64,000 bases of DNA from Streptomyces sp. NBC_01241 (GCF_041435435.1 NZ_CP108494.1:2266501-2330500), one strand, 5' to 3'. Positions 35,582 through 45,221 are shown, counted from the stretch's first letter. Translations and numbers: made by a program. Notes: a model not told the origin generated them from the sequence alone.

Positions 35582-38251
35582 ATGACCGACCCCGTAGGAA
35601 AGCTTCCGAGCGAGCTCGATCAGCTCCCGGACCGTGACCCCGAGGAGACCGCCGAATGGGCGGCCTCCCTGGATGCCGTCACCAAGGCCGCGGGCCCGCA
35701 CCGCGCCGCGTACCTGATGCGCCGCTCGCTCCAGCATGCCGAGGGCGCCGGTCTCGCGCTGCCCAAGCTGCTGGAGACCGATTACGTCAACTCCATCCCG
35801 ACCGCCGCCGAGCCCGCGTTCGACGGCGACCTGGAGATGGAGTCCCGGATCACCGCCTGGAACCGCTGGAACGCGGCGGCGATGGTCACCCGTGGCTCCC
35901 GGTTCGGCGTCGGCGGCCACATCGCCACCTTCGCCTCGGCGGCCTGGCTGTACGAGACCGGCTTCAACCACTTCTTCCGCGGCAAGGAGGGGGACGGCTC
36001 CGGCGACCAGCTCTACATCCAGGGCCACGCCTCCCCCGGCATCTACGCCCGCGCGTTCCTCGACGGCCGGCTCAGCGAGCAGCAGCTCGACAACTTCCGC
36101 CAGGAGGCGGGCGGCGACGGTCTGCCGTCCTACCCGCACCCGCGGCGGCTGCCCTGGCTGTGGGAGTTCCCCACCGTGTCGATGGGCCTCGGCCCGCTGT
36201 CGGCGATCTACCAGGCGCGCTTCAACCGCTACCTGGCCAACCGCAACATCAAGGACACGTCGAACTCGCACGTCTGGGCCTTCCTCGGCGACGGCGAGAT
36301 GGACGAGCCCGAGTCGACCGCGGCCCTCGCCCTCGCGGCGCGTGAGCGGCTCGACAACCTGACCTTCGTCATCAACTGCAACCTGCAGCGCCTCGACGGC
36401 CCGGTCCGCGCCAACTTCCGCGTGGTCCAGGAGCTGGAGGGCGCGTTCCGCGGCGCCGGCTGGAACGTCATCAAGACGCTCTGGGGCAACGCCTGGGACG
36501 AGCTGTTCCAGCTGGACACCACCGGTGCGCTGGTCCGCCGACTCCGGGAGGTCCCGGACGCGCAGTTCCAGACGTACGCCACCCGCGATGCCGCGTACAT
36601 CCGTGAGCACTTCTTCGGCGCCGAGCCCGCGCTCGCCGAGCTGGCGAAGCTGCTCACCGACGCGAAGATCGCCGAGTGCTTCTACAACTCGCGCGGCGGC
36701 CACGAGGCCCGCAAGGTGTACGCGGCGTACAAGGCCGCCGTCGAGCACAAGGGCGCGCCGACCGTGATCCTCGCGCAGACGGTGAAGGGCTACACGCTCG
36801 GCAAGGGCTTCGAGTCCAAGAACGCCAACCACCAGATGAAGAAGCTGACGATCGACGAGTTCAAGGGCATGCGCGAGCTGCTCGGACTCCCGATCCCGGA
36901 CAGCGCCTTCGCCGACGGCCTGGTGCCGTACGGCCACCCGGGCGCCGACTCCCCCGAGGTCCGCTACCTCCAGGAGCGCCGCGCCGCCCTCGGCGGCCCC
37001 GCACCGGCCCGCCGGGTGCACGCGGTGGCGCTGCCCGAGCCCGAGGAGCGCGCGTTCAAGGCCCTGTACAAGGGGTCCGGCAAGCAGGAGATGGCCACCA
37101 CCATGGCGTTCGTACGCCTGGCCAAGGACCTGATGCGGGACAAGGAGACCGGTAGGCGCTGGGTGCCGATCGTCCCGGACGAGGCGCGCACGTTCGGCAT
37201 GGAGTCCCTGTTCCCGTCGGCCGGTATCTACTCGCCGCTGGGCCAGACGTACGAGCCGGTCGACCGCGACCAGCTGATGTACTACAAGGAAGCCAAGGAC
37301 GGCCAGATCCTCAACGAGGGGATCACCGAGGCCGGGGCCATGGCCGACTTCATCGCCGCCTCGACGTCGTACGCGACGCATGGCGAGACGATGATCCCCT
37401 TCTACATCTTCTACTCGATGTTCGGCTGGCAGCGGACCGGCGACCAGATGTGGCAGCTCGCCGACCAGCTCGGCAAGGGCTTCATCGTCGGTGCCACCGC
37501 GGGCCGTACGACGCTGACCGGTGAGGGCCTCCAGCACGCGGACGGTCACTCGCACCTGATCGCCGCCACGAACCCCGCGTCGCTCAACTACGACCCGGCG
37601 TTCGCGTACGAGATCGCGGTGATCGTCAAGGACGGTCTGCGCCGGATGTACGGCCCCGACGCCGAGAACGTCTTCTACTACCTGACGGTCTACAACGAGC
37701 CGAAGCCGCAGCCCGCGATGCCGGAAGGCGTCGAGGACGGCATCATCAAGGGCCTCTACCGCTTCAAGGAGGGCGCGCCCGGGGCGGCGGACGCCCCGCA
37801 GATCCAGCTGCTGGCCTCCGGTACGGCGATCCACTGGGCCCTGGAGGCCCAGGAGCTGCTGGCCGCGGACTGGGGTGTCCGGGCCGACGTCTGGTCCGCC
37901 ACGTCGTGGGGCGAGCTGCGCCGCGAGGCGCTGGAGTGCGACGAGGCGCTGCTCCGCGGTGAGCAGCGGGTGCCGTACGTGACCCGTGCGCTGGAGGGCG
38001 CACCGGGTCCGGTCCTCGCGGTCAGCGACTGGATGCGACAGGTCCCGGACCAGATCAGCCAGTGGGTGGAGCAGGACTGGTCCTCGCTCGGCACGGACGG
38101 CTTCGGCCTCTCCGACACCCGCGACGCGGCCCGCCGCCACTTCGGCGTCGACGCCCGGTCGATCACGGTCGCGGCCCTGGCCCAGCTGGCCCGCCGGGGC
38201 GAGGTGTCCGCGTCCGCGGTCAAGGACGCCCGGGAGCGGTACGGGCTGTGA
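35582..38251 (+). CDS. aceE: Pyruvate dehydrogenase E1, homodimeric type
   Basis: An 889-residue thiamine-diphosphate enzyme that decarboxylates pyruvate and acetylates E2 lipoyl groups, the entry to the TCA cycle. It is the single-chain AceE type: conserved [11 protein letters not shown], the ThDP-Mg motif around GDGEMDEPE (Gly236-Asp237) to [25 protein letters not shown], and [27 protein letters not shown]. Length fits the family (about 885-930). ATG after GGAAGG. With lpd and the upstream E2 it supplies all three PDH activities; the lipoyl cofactor genes lipB and lipA are 14 kb downstream. Confidence 0.97.
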   Translation: MTDPVGKLPSELDQLPDRDPEETAEWAASLDAVTKAAGPHRAAYLMRRSLQHAEGAGLALPKLLETDYVNSIPTAAEPAFDGDLEMESRITAWNRWNAAAMVTRGSRFGVGGHIATFASAAWLYETGFNHFFRGKEGDGSGDQLYIQGHASPGIYARAFLDGRLSEQQLDNFRQEAGGDGLPSYPHPRRLPWLWEFPTVSMGLGPLSAIYQARFNRYLANRNIKDTSNSHVWAFLGDGEMDEPESTAALALAARERLDNLTFVINCNLQRLDGPVRANFRVVQELEGAFRGAGWNVIKTLWGNAWDELFQLDTTGALVRRLREVPDAQFQTYATRDAAYIREHFFGAEPALAELAKLLTDAKIAECFYNSRGGHEARKVYAAYKAAVEHKGAPTVILAQTVKGYTLGKGFESKNANHQMKKLTIDEFKGMRELLGLPIPDSAFADGLVPYGHPGADSPEVRYLQERRAALGGPAPARRVHAVALPEPEERAFKALYKGSGKQEMATTMAFVRLAKDLMRDKETGRRWVPIVPDEARTFGMESLFPSAGIYSPLGQTYEPVDRDQLMYYKEAKDGQILNEGITEAGAMADFIAASTSYATHGETMIPFYIFYSMFGWQRTGDQMWQLADQLGKGFIVGATAGRTTLTGEGLQHADGHSHLIAATNPASLNYDPAFAYEIAVIVKDGLRRMYGPDAENVFYYLTVYNEPKPQPAMPEGVEDGIIKGLYRFKEGAPGAADAPQIQLLASGTAIHWALEAQELLAADWGVRADVWSATSWGELRREALECDEALLRGEQRVPYVTRALEGAPGPVLAVSDWMRQVPDQISQWVEQDWSSLGTDGFGLSDTRDAARRHFGVDARSITVAALAQLARRGEVSASAVKDARERYGL

Positions 38252-38262
38252 CCTGACGAGGA

Positions 38263-38287
38263 GGCGGCCGGGTACGCCCCGGCCGCC
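38263..38287 (+). terminator. Terminator of aceE
   Basis: A 10-bp GC stem (GGCGGCCGGG with CCCGGCCGCC) 12 bp past the stop, followed at about 38295-38320 by a second hairpin (GCGGGC...GCCCGC type). Two hairpins in tandem should end transcription well. Confidence 0.8.
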
Positions 38288-38355
38288 GGAGCGCGGGCCC
38301 GGGATCGCTCCCGGCCCGCGATCGGGGGCAGCACGCATCCGGCCACAATGGCCGC

Positions 38356-39327
38356 ATGCGTGCTGCTCGTCTCATCAAAATGGTGCTGTTGCTGCAGTCC
38401 CGTCCCGCCATGACCGCCGCCGAGCTCGCCCAGGAGCTGGAGGTGTCCGAGCGGACCGTCACCCGGGACGCCCAGGCGCTCTCCGAGGCGGGTGTCCCGG
38501 TGTACGCGGACCGGGGCCGGGCCGGAGGCTACCGGCTGGTCGGCGGGTACCGTACGCGCCTCACCGGGCTCGCCCGCAACGAGGCCGAGGCGCTCTTCCT
38601 CTCCGGGCTGCCGTCCGCCCTGCGCGAGATGGGCCTTCAGGACGTCGCGTCCGCGGCCCGGCTCAAGGTGTCGGCGGCGCTGCTCCCGTCCCTGCGGGAC
38701 GCCTCGGCAAGTGCCGCCCGGCGCTTCCACCTGGACGCTCCCGGCTGGTACCAGGATCCGGTCACTCCCGAGCTGCTGCCCGCCGTCGCGGAGGCGGTCT
38801 GGGACGACCGGATCGTCCACGCCCGCTACCGCCGCAGTGGCCGGGACGAGGAGGTGGAGCGGGAGCTGGCCCCGTACGGGCTCGTCCTGAAGGCCGGGGT
38901 CTGGTACCTCTGCGCCCGGGTGGCGGCGGACTTCCGGGTGTACCGGATCGACCGGTTCTCGGCCGTCGCGGTGTCGGACGAGCGGTTCGCGCGCGACGAG
39001 CGGTTCGATCTGCCGGGGTTCTGGGACGAGCGGGCCGCGCAGTTCGCCCGCTCGTTGCTGCGTACCGAGGTGACGGTACGGGTGTCGCAGGAGGGGGTAC
39101 GCCGACTGCCGTACGCACTGGACCGTTCGGCGGTCCACGACGCACTGGACGCGGCGGGACCGGCTGACGCGCGGGGGTGGCTGACGGTCACTCTGCCGGT
39201 CGAGTCCCTCGATATCGCGTACAGCCAACTGCTCGCCCTCGGACCGGAGTTGGAAGTCCTCGAGCCGGCCGCCCTGCGGACCCGGTTCGCCGCGGCCGCC
39301 GAACGCCTGCGCGACCTCTATCGCTGA
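38356..39327 (+). CDS. WYL-domain transcriptional regulator (HTH_11, YafY-like)
   Basis: A 323-residue regulator. Residues 3-55 are a DeoR-like winged HTH (TAAELAQELEVSERTVTRDAQALSEAG). Residues 135-215 form the WYL domain (RIVHARYRRSG, LVLKAGVWYLCARVAADFRVYRIDR), followed by a WCX extension. WYL domains sense nucleic acid or small ligands. There is no Shine-Dalgarno; CACAAT lies 6 nt before the ATG, so the message may be leaderless. The target is unknown; the DUF4240 gene follows after about 60 bp on the same strand. Confidence 0.93.
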   Translation: MRAARLIKMVLLLQSRPAMTAAELAQELEVSERTVTRDAQALSEAGVPVYADRGRAGGYRLVGGYRTRLTGLARNEAEALFLSGLPSALREMGLQDVASAARLKVSAALLPSLRDASASAARRFHLDAPGWYQDPVTPELLPAVAEAVWDDRIVHARYRRSGRDEEVERELAPYGLVLKAGVWYLCARVAADFRVYRIDRFSAVAVSDERFARDERFDLPGFWDERAAQFARSLLRTEVTVRVSQEGVRRLPYALDRSAVHDALDAAGPADARGWLTVTLPVESLDIAYSQLLALGPELEVLEPAALRTRFAAAAERLRDLYR

Positions 39328-39388
39328 GGGGTCCTTTCCGCCGCGTCCGCGTGCATCGCAGGCCGCCAAGGCCGATGCTTGAGCCGTG

Positions 39389-39910
39389 ATGGACGAGACG
39401 GAGTTCTGGGAGATCGTCGACAGCACCCGCGAGGCCGCCGAGGGCGACCCCGAGGACCAGGCCGATCTGCTCGTCGAACGGCTGGTGCTGCTCGATCCCG
39501 AAGCCGTGCTGGATTTCGCCAGGCACTTCGAGGCCCGTTTCAACCGCGCGTACCGCTGGGATCTGTGGGGCGCCGCCGCCGTACTGCTGGGCGGCGCGAG
39601 CGACGACGCCTTCGACTTCTTCCGCTGCTGGCTGATCGGGCAGGGCCGGGAGGTCTTCGAGGGCGCGCTGCACGATCCGGACGGCCTCGCCGACCTCCTC
39701 GACGACTTCGACCCGGAGGTCGACGGGGAGGCCGAGGACCTCGGCTACGCCGCCGACGAGGCGTACGAACAGCTCACCGGCGTGGTCACCCCGGACCTCG
39801 GCCTGCCGCCCCAGACCGCCGAGCCGGCGGGCACCCCGTTCGGCCTTGAGGACGAAGAGGTGCTGGCGGAACGCTTTCCCGCGCTCTGGGAGCGGTTCGG
39901 CGCCGACTGA
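39389..39910 (+). CDS. DUF4240 protein
   Basis: A 173-residue acidic cytosolic protein starting MDETEFWEIVDSTRE, the usual opening of DUF4240 proteins. Conserved points are AVLLGGASDDAFDFFRCWLIGQGREVFEGAL and the PDGLADL helix. No catalytic motif is evident. Start: GTG 39386 and ATG 39389 are adjacent codons; ATG gives the family-typical start. Function unknown. Confidence 0.88.
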   Translation: MDETEFWEIVDSTREAAEGDPEDQADLLVERLVLLDPEAVLDFARHFEARFNRAYRWDLWGAAAVLLGGASDDAFDFFRCWLIGQGREVFEGALHDPDGLADLLDDFDPEVDGEAEDLGYAADEAYEQLTGVVTPDLGLPPQTAEPAGTPFGLEDEEVLAERFPALWERFGAD

Positions 39911-39997
39911 CCCCGCCGGGGTCCTGCCGTCGCGCCATCAAGCCGGCACTCCGTCACGCCGTCACGCCATCACGCGGAAGCGGGTTCTGTCGCCGCG

Positions 39998-40768
39998 TCA
40001 GAAGTGCGTTCCGCCGTCGATCCGGATCTCCGTACCCGTGATGAACGCCCCGTCCTGCGATCCGAGCATCGCGACGACGCCCGCGACGGTGTCCGGGCTG
40101 GCGAAGCCCTCGCCGAGCGCCGGGGACAGCTTCGCGAAGAGCGACATGTCGGCATCGGCGGGCAGCCCGGGGCCGTTGCCGCTGGTCATGTCGGAGGAGA
40201 TCGAGCCGGGCGCGACGGCGACGAACCGCAGCCCCTGCTTGCTGTACTCGCTCGCCAGCGCGTGCGTCATCGACTGGATGCCGCCCTTGCTCGCCGCGTA
40301 CGCCGACATGTAGGGGTGCGCAAAGGCCGCCGAGGTGGAGGAGAAGTTCACGACGGCCGGCTTGTCGCCCGCCAGCAGGGCCGGTATCGCCTCGCGGATC
40401 ATCAGGAACGTACCCGTGAGGTTGACCGCGAGGATCTTGTTGAAGAACTCCAGCGTCGTCTTGTGCGTGTGCTCGGAGCGCAGGATTCCGGCCGCGTTGA
40501 CCAGTACGTCGAGGCCGCCGAGGGTGGCCACGGCGGAGGCGACGCCCGCCCGGACCGCGGACTCGTCCGAGATGTCGAGGACGAGGGTGGTGAGGCGGTC
40601 GGCGGTGCCGTTCGCCACGGCGGTCCCGTACGTGGCCTTCAGCCCGTCCTCGTTGACATCGGCCGCGACGACGCGGCCGCCCTCGGCGAGGAGGCGGTGG
40701 ACGGTGGCCTGTCCGATGCCGGAGCCACCACCGGTGATGAGTGCGCGACGGCCTTCGTAACGGTTCAT
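39998..40768 (-). CDS. Short-chain dehydrogenase/reductase (SDR)
   Basis: A 256-residue classical SDR. The NAD(P) motif is ALITGGGSGIGQA (about 10-22), an acidic DVNED after beta-2 favours NAD, NAAG is present, and the catalytic residues are Ser (FSSTSAAF, about 144), Tyr157 and Lys161 (YAASKGG). The C-terminus ends ITGTEIRIDGGTHF. It resembles 3-oxoacyl-ACP reductase or alcohol dehydrogenases; substrate unknown. It is divergent from the TetR gene across 207 bp, so TetR control is likely. Confidence 0.93.
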   Translation of the reverse strand: MNRYEGRRALITGGGSGIGQATVHRLLAEGGRVVAADVNEDGLKATYGTAVANGTADRLTTLVLDISDESAVRAGVASAVATLGGLDVLVNAAGILRSEHTHKTTLEFFNKILAVNLTGTFLMIREAIPALLAGDKPAVVNFSSTSAAFAHPYMSAYAASKGGIQSMTHALASEYSKQGLRFVAVAPGSISSDMTSGNGPGLPADADMSLFAKLSPALGEGFASPDTVAGVVAMLGSQDGAFITGTEIRIDGGTHF

Positions 40769-40911
40769 TTCTGTTCTCTCCCGATCCCGGTGACTGCAAT
40801 GACTGCTGTGACTGCTGTCCCGAAGCGTTCTCGAAGCTCTCTCGGAGCTCTGTCGCGACGGTCTCGAAGGTTCTCGATTCCATCTCGACAGAATTCCACC
40901 GTACGCCTAAG

Positions 40912-40926
40912 TGGCACGTTTTGCCA
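40912..40926. promoter_or_regulatory. Putative TetR operator, TGGCA-N5-TGCCA
   Basis: A perfect inverted repeat with 5-bp arms and 5-bp spacing in the divergent SDR/TetR spacer, 37 bp before the TetR -10. A longer-spaced CCAC-N10/11-GTGG dyad overlaps it on the SDR side. This suits a TetR dimer site controlling both genes. Confidence 0.45.
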
Positions 40927-40975
40927 TGACGTCATTTTGCGCACACCTCTTCCCTGCCGGGGTAATCTCCTGGGA

Positions 40976-41620
40976 ATGAGCCCCAAGCCGAGTCGGCCGT
41001 CGCAGCCGTCCCTCACCGAACGACGTAAGGCCGCGACCCAGCTGGACATCGCGCGCGCCGCCGCCGCGCTCTTCGCCGAGCGCGGGCCCGAGGGCACCAC
41101 GGCGGAGGACATCGCGCATCGGGCGGGCGTCGCGCTGCGCACCTTCTACCGGTACTTCCGCTCCAAGCAGGACGCGGTGGGCCCGCTGCTCTCCGGCGGC
41201 GCCGAGCGCTGGCGGGCGCTGCTCGAAGCGGCCGAGCCCGGGGACGCGCTCGCCGTGGTCCTGGAGCGGGCGGTCACCGAGGCGCTCCGGGTGCCGGACG
41301 CAGGCGCCGCCGAGCAGCTCGGCTGGACGCGCGGGCTGCTGCGGGCGGCGGTGGCGGACCCGGCACTGCGTGCCGTCTGGTACCGGGTCAATCAGGATTC
41401 GGAGGAACGGCTGCTGCCGGTGCTGACCCGGCTGGCCGGCGAGGGGGCGGACCCGCTGGAGGTCCGGCTCGCCGCAGCGGCCGCCACGGACGCGGTACGC
41501 GTAGCGCTGGAGGCCTGGGCGCAGACGGACGCGCCGACGAGCGGGCCCGGCTCACCCGCCGATCTGGCGGTCCGCTGTCTGCACGAACTCATGGGCGGCA
41601 TGCGGCTGTTCAAGGGCTGA
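40976..41620 (+). CDS. TetR-family transcriptional regulator
   Basis: A 214-residue regulator. The TetR_N HTH is at about 22-68 (DIARAAAALFAERGPEGTTAEDIAHRAGVALRTFYRYF). The C-terminal ligand domain is Ala/Leu-rich and of the MftR/ActR-like type. TAATCT at 40963-40968 lies 7 nt before the ATG, with no Shine-Dalgarno, so it is probably leaderless. Divergent from an SDR gene, its likely target. Confidence 0.93.
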   Translation: MSPKPSRPSQPSLTERRKAATQLDIARAAAALFAERGPEGTTAEDIAHRAGVALRTFYRYFRSKQDAVGPLLSGGAERWRALLEAAEPGDALAVVLERAVTEALRVPDAGAAEQLGWTRGLLRAAVADPALRAVWYRVNQDSEERLLPVLTRLAGEGADPLEVRLAAAAATDAVRVALEAWAQTDAPTSGPGSPADLAVRCLHELMGGMRLFKG

Positions 41621-41635
41621 GCGGGAACCGAACGG

Positions 41636-42172
41636 TCAGGGGGCGAGCGAGCGGCCCATCATCACGTCGTCGACGTAACGCCCGCCCAGGAAGAACTCCC
41701 CGGGCTGCACGCCCTCGACGACGAACCCCTCCGACTCGTAGAGGGCCCGCGCGGGCGCGTTGTGCCCGAGCACCCGCAGCGTGATCCGGTTCGCCCCGTC
41801 GCTCCGCGCGGCCGCGAACGCGGCCCGCAGCAGGGTCCTGGCGACTCCACGGCCGCGCGCCGAGTCGGCCACGGCGAGGCCCTGTATCTGCCGGACATGG
41901 GCGTTGGCGGCCAGCGGGGTCGGCAGGACCAGCCGGACGTACCCGACGATGGACACCTCCCCCGCCGCGTCCTGCGCCTCGGCGACGAGGAACTCCTCGG
42001 GCCTGTGGCGGTCGTCGAAGAACGGCGCGTACGGCGGCTGCGGCTTCGGCATGACCGCGTGGAGCGTGGACCACGTGGAACGGTCGAGTTCACCGAGAGC
42101 GGCTTCGTCGGCGAGGACCGCGGGGCGGACGGAGCGGATGGGGCTGACCGGGTGCGGGTGTATCTCGGGCAT
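41636..42172 (-). CDS. GNAT-family N-acetyltransferase
   Basis: A 178-residue GNAT protein. Acetyl-CoA motif A is QIQGLAVADSARGRGVARTLL (residues about 88-108), and motif B includes RALYESEGF. The early part binds an unknown amine substrate. ATG 42172 (MPEIHPHPVS) is preferred over the in-frame ATG at 42196 because relatives start with the Pro/His segment. It converges on the TetR gene with a 15-bp gap. Confidence 0.9.
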   Translation of the reverse strand: MPEIHPHPVSPIRSVRPAVLADEAALGELDRSTWSTLHAVMPKPQPPYAPFFDDRHRPEEFLVAEAQDAAGEVSIVGYVRLVLPTPLAANAHVRQIQGLAVADSARGRGVARTLLRAAFAAARSDGANRITLRVLGHNAPARALYESEGFVVEGVQPGEFFLGGRYVDDVMMGRSLAP

Positions 42173-42221
42173 GCGTGCCACTGTGTCACGCCGCACCGTG
42201 CCCGGTCAGCCCGTTTTCGGC

Positions 42222-42550
42222 TCAGCGCATATCGGCGGGGCGCTCGGCCGAGTCGAACGGGAAGCGGCGGCGGAAATCGTCGGCCGCGTCCTCCAGGGTG
42301 CAGAAGCTCGCCGTACGTGTGGAGGAGTTCGGTGGTCTACGCGGACATCTCCCACCAGGGCGCCACATAGCCGCGCGAATTGCGCCCGGTGTACTCCTCG
42401 ATCAGTTCGACGCAGCGGGCGAGTACGCCCTCCTCCTGCTGCCGGATCATCGCGATGGGGTTCTCGTGCGAGTGGCCGTGCGCGCCGATCTCGACTGCTG
42501 TCCGCCGCCATCACCGCGGCGGACAGCGAGACGGCGGCGGTCTGCGGCAT
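42222..42550 (-). pseudogene. Broken polysaccharide deacetylase gene
   Basis: On the minus strand, after a frame change near 42495, the sequence reads [20 protein letters not shown], then [12 protein letters not shown], recognisable as the NodB-type deacetylase region. It meets an in-frame TAG (42337-42339), runs on as TTELLHTYG, then jumps frame to SFCTLEDAADDFRRRFPFD and a stop at 42222. Motif order matches the N-terminal/middle and the extreme C-terminus of an allantoinase-like polysaccharide deacetylase of about 300 residues, with roughly 150 internal residues lost. This is a decayed remnant; no intact frame covers it. Confidence 0.7.
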
Positions 42551-42656
42551 GTGCGCCACTACCGGGATATCGCCCTACAACTGCTGTTCGAGTGATTTGG
42601 GCGTGACGGGTGATACGGGCGAGGCGCCCCCTGCGCCGCTGCGGCAGGATGGGGCC

Positions 42657-43556
42657 ATGGTGTACTCCCGTATCGCTGTCACCGGATCCACCGGACTCAT
42701 CGGAGCCGCGCTGGTGCGCTCGCTGCGGGCCGACGGGCACGAGGTCGTGCGCCTGGTCCGGCACCCGGCGCGCGCCGGGGACGAGGTCGAGTGGGACCCG
42801 AAGCGGGGTTACGTCGACGGGGCCGGCCTGGTCGGCTGCGACGCCGTCGTCCATCTCGCCGGCGCCGGGGTCGGCGACCACCGCTGGACGAAGGAGTACA
42901 AGCGGGAGATCCGGGACAGCCGGGTGCTGGGCACAGCGGCGATCGCCGAGGCGGTGGCCTCCCTCGGTGTACCTCCGAAGGTGCTGCTGTGCGGGTCGGC
43001 CATCGGCTACTACGGCGACACCGGGGACCGCGCGGTCGACGAGAGCGCGCCGCACGGCACGGGCTTCCTGCCGTCCGTCTGCGTGGACTGGGAGGCTGCC
43101 GCGGCCCCGGCGGAAGCGGCAGGCATCCGGACGGTGTACGCGCGCACGGGTCTGGTCGTCGCCCGGGAGGGCGGGGCCTGGGGGCGGCTGTTCCCACTGT
43201 TCCGGGCGGGGCTCGGCGGGCGGCTCGGCAACGGGCGCCAGTACTGGAGCTTCATCGCGCTGCACGACCACATCGCGGCCCTGCGGCACCTCCTCGACAC
43301 GCAGTCGCTGTCCGGACCGGTGAACCTGACCGGCCCCGACCCCGTGACCAACGGCGAGGTGACAGCCGCGGTGGGGCGCGTGCTGCACCGTCCGACGCTG
43401 TTCACCGTCCCGGCACCCGCGCTCCGGATCGTCCTCGGGGACTTCGCGGAGGACGTGCTGGGCAGCCAACGGGTGCTGCCCGCACGGCTGCTGGACTCGG
43501 GGTTCACCTTCGCCTTCCCCGGCATCGACGGCGCCATTCGCGCGGCGCTGCGCTGA
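42657..43556 (+). CDS. TIGR01777-family epimerase/oxidoreductase
   Basis: A 299-residue extended SDR-like protein. The NAD(P) motif is ITGSTGLIGAALV-like (IAVTGSTGLIGAALVRSL), followed by VVHLAGAGVGDHRW, LCGSAIGYYGD (catalytic Tyr region) and RTGLVV. The C-terminal DUF1731 domain carries AEDVLGSQRVLPARLLDSGF. This family (YfcH/SulA-like) has no firm function; in plants a relative affects chloroplast division. CAGGAT lies 6 nt before the ATG with no Shine-Dalgarno, suggesting a leaderless message. Confidence 0.92.
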   Translation: MVYSRIAVTGSTGLIGAALVRSLRADGHEVVRLVRHPARAGDEVEWDPKRGYVDGAGLVGCDAVVHLAGAGVGDHRWTKEYKREIRDSRVLGTAAIAEAVASLGVPPKVLLCGSAIGYYGDTGDRAVDESAPHGTGFLPSVCVDWEAAAAPAEAAGIRTVYARTGLVVAREGGAWGRLFPLFRAGLGGRLGNGRQYWSFIALHDHIAALRHLLDTQSLSGPVNLTGPDPVTNGEVTAAVGRVLHRPTLFTVPAPALRIVLGDFAEDVLGSQRVLPARLLDSGFTFAFPGIDGAIRAALR

Positions 43557-43726
43557 CCGCGAACGGTCGAATCACACGGATGTGCGACCCCGTGCAACGG
43601 TGCCCCGGGCCGCGCGCGACTGTGCCCGAACCGGCACCCCTCCTAGCCTCGTGGCGAACTCACGCATTCTGGGGGCCTGTTGGGGGCAAGAGCCTCCCAG
43701 CAGTTGCGCCGACTCGGGGAGGGCAC

Positions 43727-45040
43727 GTGCTCAGCACGGCACACCACGCGGACGTCGTCATCATCGGTGCCGGGATCGCCGGCCTGTCAGCAGCCCATCA
43801 ATTGACCAGTGCAGGGGTCAGCGTCAGCGTCCTGGAGGCCGGCCCACGCGTCGGCGGCCGGATGACCACCGAGGAGGTGGACGGGTTCCGGCTCGACCAC
43901 CTCGGCCCGCTTCTCAGCACCTCGTATCCGGAACTGCGCACGACGTCAGGTCTCGAAGGGCTCGTGCTGAGGAACTTCGCACCGGGGGTCCTCGTCCACA
44001 GCGAGGGCCGCCAGTACCGGACCGGCGACGTACGGCACACGCGGAGCGCACGGGGCGCACTCAAGGCGGCACGCGCCCTGGCGAGCGCCCCCCGCCCGCC
44101 GATGGGCGGGCCGATCGACCAGGCCCGGCTCGGCGCCGCCCTGGCCCGGCTCGCCACCACCCCGGCGTCCCGCATCCTGGCCCGGCCGGAACAGACCGCG
44201 CTCGCCGCCCTGTCCAGCCGCGGCCTGCCGTCCCGTACGGTCAACGGCTTTCTGCGCCCGCTGCTCACCGCGCTGCTCAGCGACCCCGGGCTCACCACAT
44301 CGAGCCGCTGCGCCGATCTCGCCCTGCGCGGCTACGCGCGCGGCCGGCTGTGCGTACCGTCCGGCGGCTCGGCCACGCTGCCCGACCTGCTGGCGGCAGC
44401 CCTGCCACCCGGCACTGTACGCACGGGCGTGCATGTCACGGCAGCCGACATCACCTCGGTCCGCACCAAGGAACACGGTGAACTGGGCTGCCGCTCCCTG
44501 CTGTTGGCGACCGGCGCGGGCGCCGCCGCCGAGCTGCTGCCCGGCCTGCGGGTGCCGCCCTTCCACCCGGTGACGGTCCTTCACCACACCGCCCCCGCTC
44601 CCCCGCCGACCGGTGCCTCGCTGCTGCTGGACGCCGACCGCTCGGGCCCGGTCGCGCACACCGCGGTGATGAGCGCGGTCGACCCGTCGCGCGCCCCGCA
44701 CAGCCGGACCCTGATCAGCTCGACGGTGCTCGGCGCCCCGCCGGCGGATCTGGACCGCACGGTCCGCGCCCATCTGGCCGCCCTGTACGCCACCCCCACC
44801 GACGACTGGGAGCTGCTGGCCGCGCACCACGACCCCGAGGCGGTTCCGGCGATGCCCGCCCCGCACGATCTGCGCCGCCCGGTCCGGCTGCTCACCGGGC
44901 TGTATGTGTGCGGCGACCACCGCGATACGAGCACGGTCCAGGGCGCCCTGTTCTCAGGCCGCCGCGCGGCGCACGCCATCCTCGGCGATCTGGGCATCCG
45001 ACCCTGCCACCTGGAGGCGGAGCTGCGCGAAGCGGCCTGA
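43727..45040 (+). CDS. FAD-dependent amine oxidase-like oxidoreductase
   Basis: A 437-residue flavoprotein. The N-terminal FAD motif is VVIIGAGIAGLSAAHQL with VLEAGPRVGGRMTT, as in protoporphyrinogen oxidase, phytoene desaturase and monoamine oxidases. The C-terminus has the second FAD segment LYVCGDHRDTSTVQGALFSGRRAA. The middle is Ala/Leu/Arg-rich. Substrate unknown. GTG start after GGGGAGGG. A TAGCCT box about 75 bp upstream could be its -10. The gene is co-directional with the epimerase gene 170 bp upstream. Confidence 0.9.
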   Translation: MLSTAHHADVVIIGAGIAGLSAAHQLTSAGVSVSVLEAGPRVGGRMTTEEVDGFRLDHLGPLLSTSYPELRTTSGLEGLVLRNFAPGVLVHSEGRQYRTGDVRHTRSARGALKAARALASAPRPPMGGPIDQARLGAALARLATTPASRILARPEQTALAALSSRGLPSRTVNGFLRPLLTALLSDPGLTTSSRCADLALRGYARGRLCVPSGGSATLPDLLAAALPPGTVRTGVHVTAADITSVRTKEHGELGCRSLLLATGAGAAAELLPGLRVPPFHPVTVLHHTAPAPPPTGASLLLDADRSGPVAHTAVMSAVDPSRAPHSRTLISSTVLGAPPADLDRTVRAHLAALYATPTDDWELLAAHHDPEAVPAMPAPHDLRRPVRLLTGLYVCGDHRDTSTVQGALFSGRRAAHAILGDLGIRPCHLEAELREAA

Positions 45041-45130
45041 GTCCGCCCGCGCGCATCCTGCCCCGGTCAGGCCGATCCCAACCCCCAACGCTCCTTACAG
45101 ATCGGATCTCTCGCTCCGCCTCCCATTTTC

Positions 45131-45152
45131 GGGAGTGGTCCACACCACTCCC
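45131..45152. promoter_or_regulatory. DasR-type operator (dre) upstream of the hexosaminidase operon
   Basis: A perfect dyad of 9-bp arms, GGGAGTGGT and ACCACTCCC, around CCAC. The core AGTGGTCCACACCACT (45134-45149) matches 14 of 16 positions of the dre consensus AGTGGTCTAGACCACT for DasR, the GlcNAc-responsive GntR regulator of Streptomyces. It lies 14 bp upstream of a predicted -35 and 70 bp before the GH20 start. Confidence 0.8.
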
Positions 45153-45162
45153 GCAAACACCC

Positions 45163-45191
45163 TTGTCGTGCAACACATATACCGCTACGGT
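45163..45191 (+). promoter_or_regulatory. Predicted promoter of the GH20-GH29 operon
   Basis: TTGTCG (45163-45168) and TACGGT (45186-45191) with a 17-bp spacer, 31 bp before the GTG; a Shine-Dalgarno AGGAG follows. It is next to the DasR-type site. Confidence 0.6.
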
Positions 45192-45221
45192 CCTGGCGAA
45201 ACCGGACTTCAGGAGACCGTA

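Noticed and set aside
35489..38338. 949-codon minus-strand frame opposite aceE
   Set aside because: No recognisable domain; aceE is unambiguous.
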